Positions 62,835 through 64,000 of a stretch of DNA of 64,000 nucleotides are shown here, one piece after another; within the stretch, counting starts at the first letter, position 1; every line of letters starts with the position of its first letter. Position numbers and translations under genes: made by a program. Source of the DNA: Roseibium aggregatum (GTDB lineage: Bacteria; Pseudomonadota; Alphaproteobacteria; Rhizobiales; Stappiaceae); the NCBI RefSeq assembly GCF_014692675.1, contig NZ_JABFCZ010000001.1:186001-250000 (forward strand). Reading direction: 5' to 3'. The notes under the pieces are model-generated. The model searched no databases and had not been told where the DNA came from. It saw nothing but the letters and a program-made list of their open reading frames with translations.

Positions 62835-63896
62835 GTGAACAACCTGAAGGCAGAACTTCTGCGCGGCCTGTGGTACGTCGCCTGTCCCGGATCGGAGATC
62901 AAGCCGGGCAAGATGGTCGGCAGGAAGCTGATGGGGGAACTGGTTCTCCTCGCTCGGGACAACAAAGGCAAGGTCTTCGCCCTGCGCGACATCTGCCCGC
63001 ACCGGGGCATCCCGCTCCGCCACGGCTGGTTCGACGGCGAGCATGTGCAGTGCTGCTATCACGGCTGGAAGTTCGACACGGATGGTGTCTGCGTCGACAT
63101 TCCTTCCACGCACGAATACCAGACCATCGACTTTTCCAAGATCACCTGCGGCGCCTACCCGGTCGTCGAACAACAGGGGCTGATCTGGATCTATTTTTCC
63201 GAAAAGGGCGAAAAGCCGGAAGACGGCCGCCAGCCCGTCCCGCCCATGCTGCCCGATTTCGGTGCCGACGACGGGCCCAGCGTCGCCATCATGCAGCCGT
63301 TCATCTGTTCGGTCGACCATGCCGCCCTCGGCCTGATGGACCCGACCCATGCGGCCTTCGTGCATACGTCCTGGTGGTTCAAGAAGGAGGGGGCAAAGCT
63401 TCGTCCGAAGGAAAAGCAGTTCGAACCGTCGGACCTCGGCTGGGCGATGGTCCGCCACAGGATCCCGCCGCAGAACATCGCCTACCGCAAGCTGCTCGGC
63501 GACAACGTCACCACCGAAATCCGCTACCGGCTGCCGGGTCTGAGGATCGAGCACATCAAGGGCGACAAGCATTCCGTGGTCGGCCTGACCACCATCACGC
63601 CGGTCACGGAAGACGAGACCGAGGTGCGGCAGATGTTCTGGACCACCATGGGCTGGGTCAAGCCGCTGAAACCGCTCGTCCGTCACCTGATGAACGTCTT
63701 CCTCGGCCAGGACCGGCGCGTCGTCATCCAGCAGCGCGAGGGACTGGAATACAATCCCAAGCTCATGCTGATCAACGACGCGGACACCCAGGGCCGCTGG
63801 TGGATGCAGCTCAAGGAAGAATGGACCCGCTCCCAGGCGGAGAAGCGGGACTTCGACAACCCGGTCAAGGCGAAGACCCTGCGCTGGATGAGCTAG
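62835..63896 (+). CDS. Rieske [2Fe-2S] aromatic ring-hydroxylating oxygenase, alpha-like
   Basis: Oxygenase component of 353 residues. The Rieske motif is CPHRGIPLRHGWFDGEHVQCCYHGWKFD in two pieces (Cys-x-His, then Cys-x2-His). The catalytic-domain iron ligands are likely in VDHAALGLMDPTHAAFVHTS (His-x4-His-like). It is a one-gene unit without the usual reductase or beta subunit beside it. GTG start at 62835. The sequence is nearer to the VanA/PaO branch than to benzoate dioxygenases; substrate unknown. Confidence 0.88.
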   Translation: MNNLKAELLRGLWYVACPGSEIKPGKMVGRKLMGELVLLARDNKGKVFALRDICPHRGIPLRHGWFDGEHVQCCYHGWKFDTDGVCVDIPSTHEYQTIDFSKITCGAYPVVEQQGLIWIYFSEKGEKPEDGRQPVPPMLPDFGADDGPSVAIMQPFICSVDHAALGLMDPTHAAFVHTSWWFKKEGAKLRPKEKQFEPSDLGWAMVRHRIPPQNIAYRKLLGDNVTTEIRYRLPGLRIEHIKGDKHSVVGLTTITPVTEDETEVRQMFWTTMGWVKPLKPLVRHLMNVFLGQDRRVVIQQREGLEYNPKLMLINDADTQGRWWMQLKEEWTRSQAEKRDFDNPVKAKTLRWMS

Positions 63897-63932
63897 AACA
63901 AGCGCAGCCCTGGATGTAGCCTCCGGGAGAAG

Positions 63933-64000
63933 TCACCTCGTCCCGATCTGGATGTGCATGTGATCGTCATGGCGGGCGGCGCGGCAGCCCTGGAAACGAA
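63933..64000 (-). CDS. C-terminal fragment of a possible metallopeptidase
   Basis: Only the last 21 codons are in the window: RFQGCRAARHDDHMHIQIGTR then TGA. The DDHMHIQIG motif recalls the terminal His-x-His of M15/LAS-type peptidoglycan peptidases, but a fragment this short cannot be assigned with confidence. Its start lies to the right of the window. Confidence 0.4.
   Translation of the reverse strand, partial: RFQGCRAARHDDHMHIQIGTR

Noticed and set aside
1..64000. tRNA, rRNA, prophage or insertion sequence
   Set aside because: No cloverleaf, rRNA core sequence, integrase, transposase or phage structural gene was recognised on reading both strands. A dedicated RNA scan could not be run here.

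Overview
The window is GC-rich alphaproteobacterial chromosome. Gene content and protein style (Tad pilus locus, URC4/DUF1688 uracil gene, fused MaoC-phosphotransacetylase, AsnC-type regulator beside putA, TIGR02281-type aspartic protease) fit a marine member of the Stappiaceae (Roseibium/Labrenzia-like). That placement is inference from gene types, not from a marker gene: no rRNA, tRNA, CRISPR array, prophage or insertion sequence was recognised.

Layout. 1-5026: half of a Tad/Flp pilus locus, with cpaC (cut by the window edge), cpaB, cpaA and flp on the minus strand and, divergently, a stand-alone CpaC-N-domain protein and two TadE/TadG-like pseudopilins on the plus strand. 5144-7743: a two-gene acyl-phosphate module (MaoC-Pta fusion plus acetate kinase). 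7740-14131: single genes (PhnD-like binding protein, HAD phosphatase, HDAC-like deacetylase, aldose epimerase, phosphomannomutase, membrane-anchored aspartic protease) separated by two palindromic interspersed repeats. 14214-17084: URC4-upp-rbsK, a uracil/ribose unit. 17243-18526: MFS transporter. 18539-31978: a 13-gene minus-strand nucleoside island containing a SorC-type regulator, two BMP-family binding proteins, ABC ATPase, two permeases, cdd, punA, deoC, deoA, deoB, a PHYHD1-like 2-oxoglutarate dioxygenase and add. 32535-37605: a VWA/DUF1194 protein, then mgsA-glk-hrpB. 37877-41622: putA with a divergent AsnC-type regulator. 41723-45320: a YnjBCD-like ABC importer. 45337-46078: bfd-bfr. 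46354-56449: SDR, two chemoreceptors (the second preceded by a secreted cache sensor), an RNA-methyltransferase operon and a 1-Cys peroxiredoxin. 56646-63896: YtoQ, a degenerate cold-shock protein, an HpnP-like radical SAM protein, a lytic transglycosylase, an esterase, a DUF6152/DUF6644 pair, an unknown Ser-rich protein and a Rieske oxygenase. A minus-strand gene fragment ends the window.

How it works together. The nucleoside island is the dominant theme: the BMP importer brings nucleosides in; Cdd, Add, PunA and DeoA deaminate them or split them to bases and (deoxy)ribose-1-phosphate; DeoB and DeoC carry the sugar to central metabolism. The nearby URC4-upp-rbsK unit would take the released uracil and ribose further. 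The dioxygenase inside this island has no established role there and is the most promising uncharacterised enzyme. Other points worth follow-up are a palindromic element that appears to have landed in a terminator and duplicated 15 bp, the secreted cache protein paired with a chemoreceptor, a bacterioferritin lacking the haem-ligand methionine, and a cold-shock protein lacking its RNA-stacking phenylalanines.
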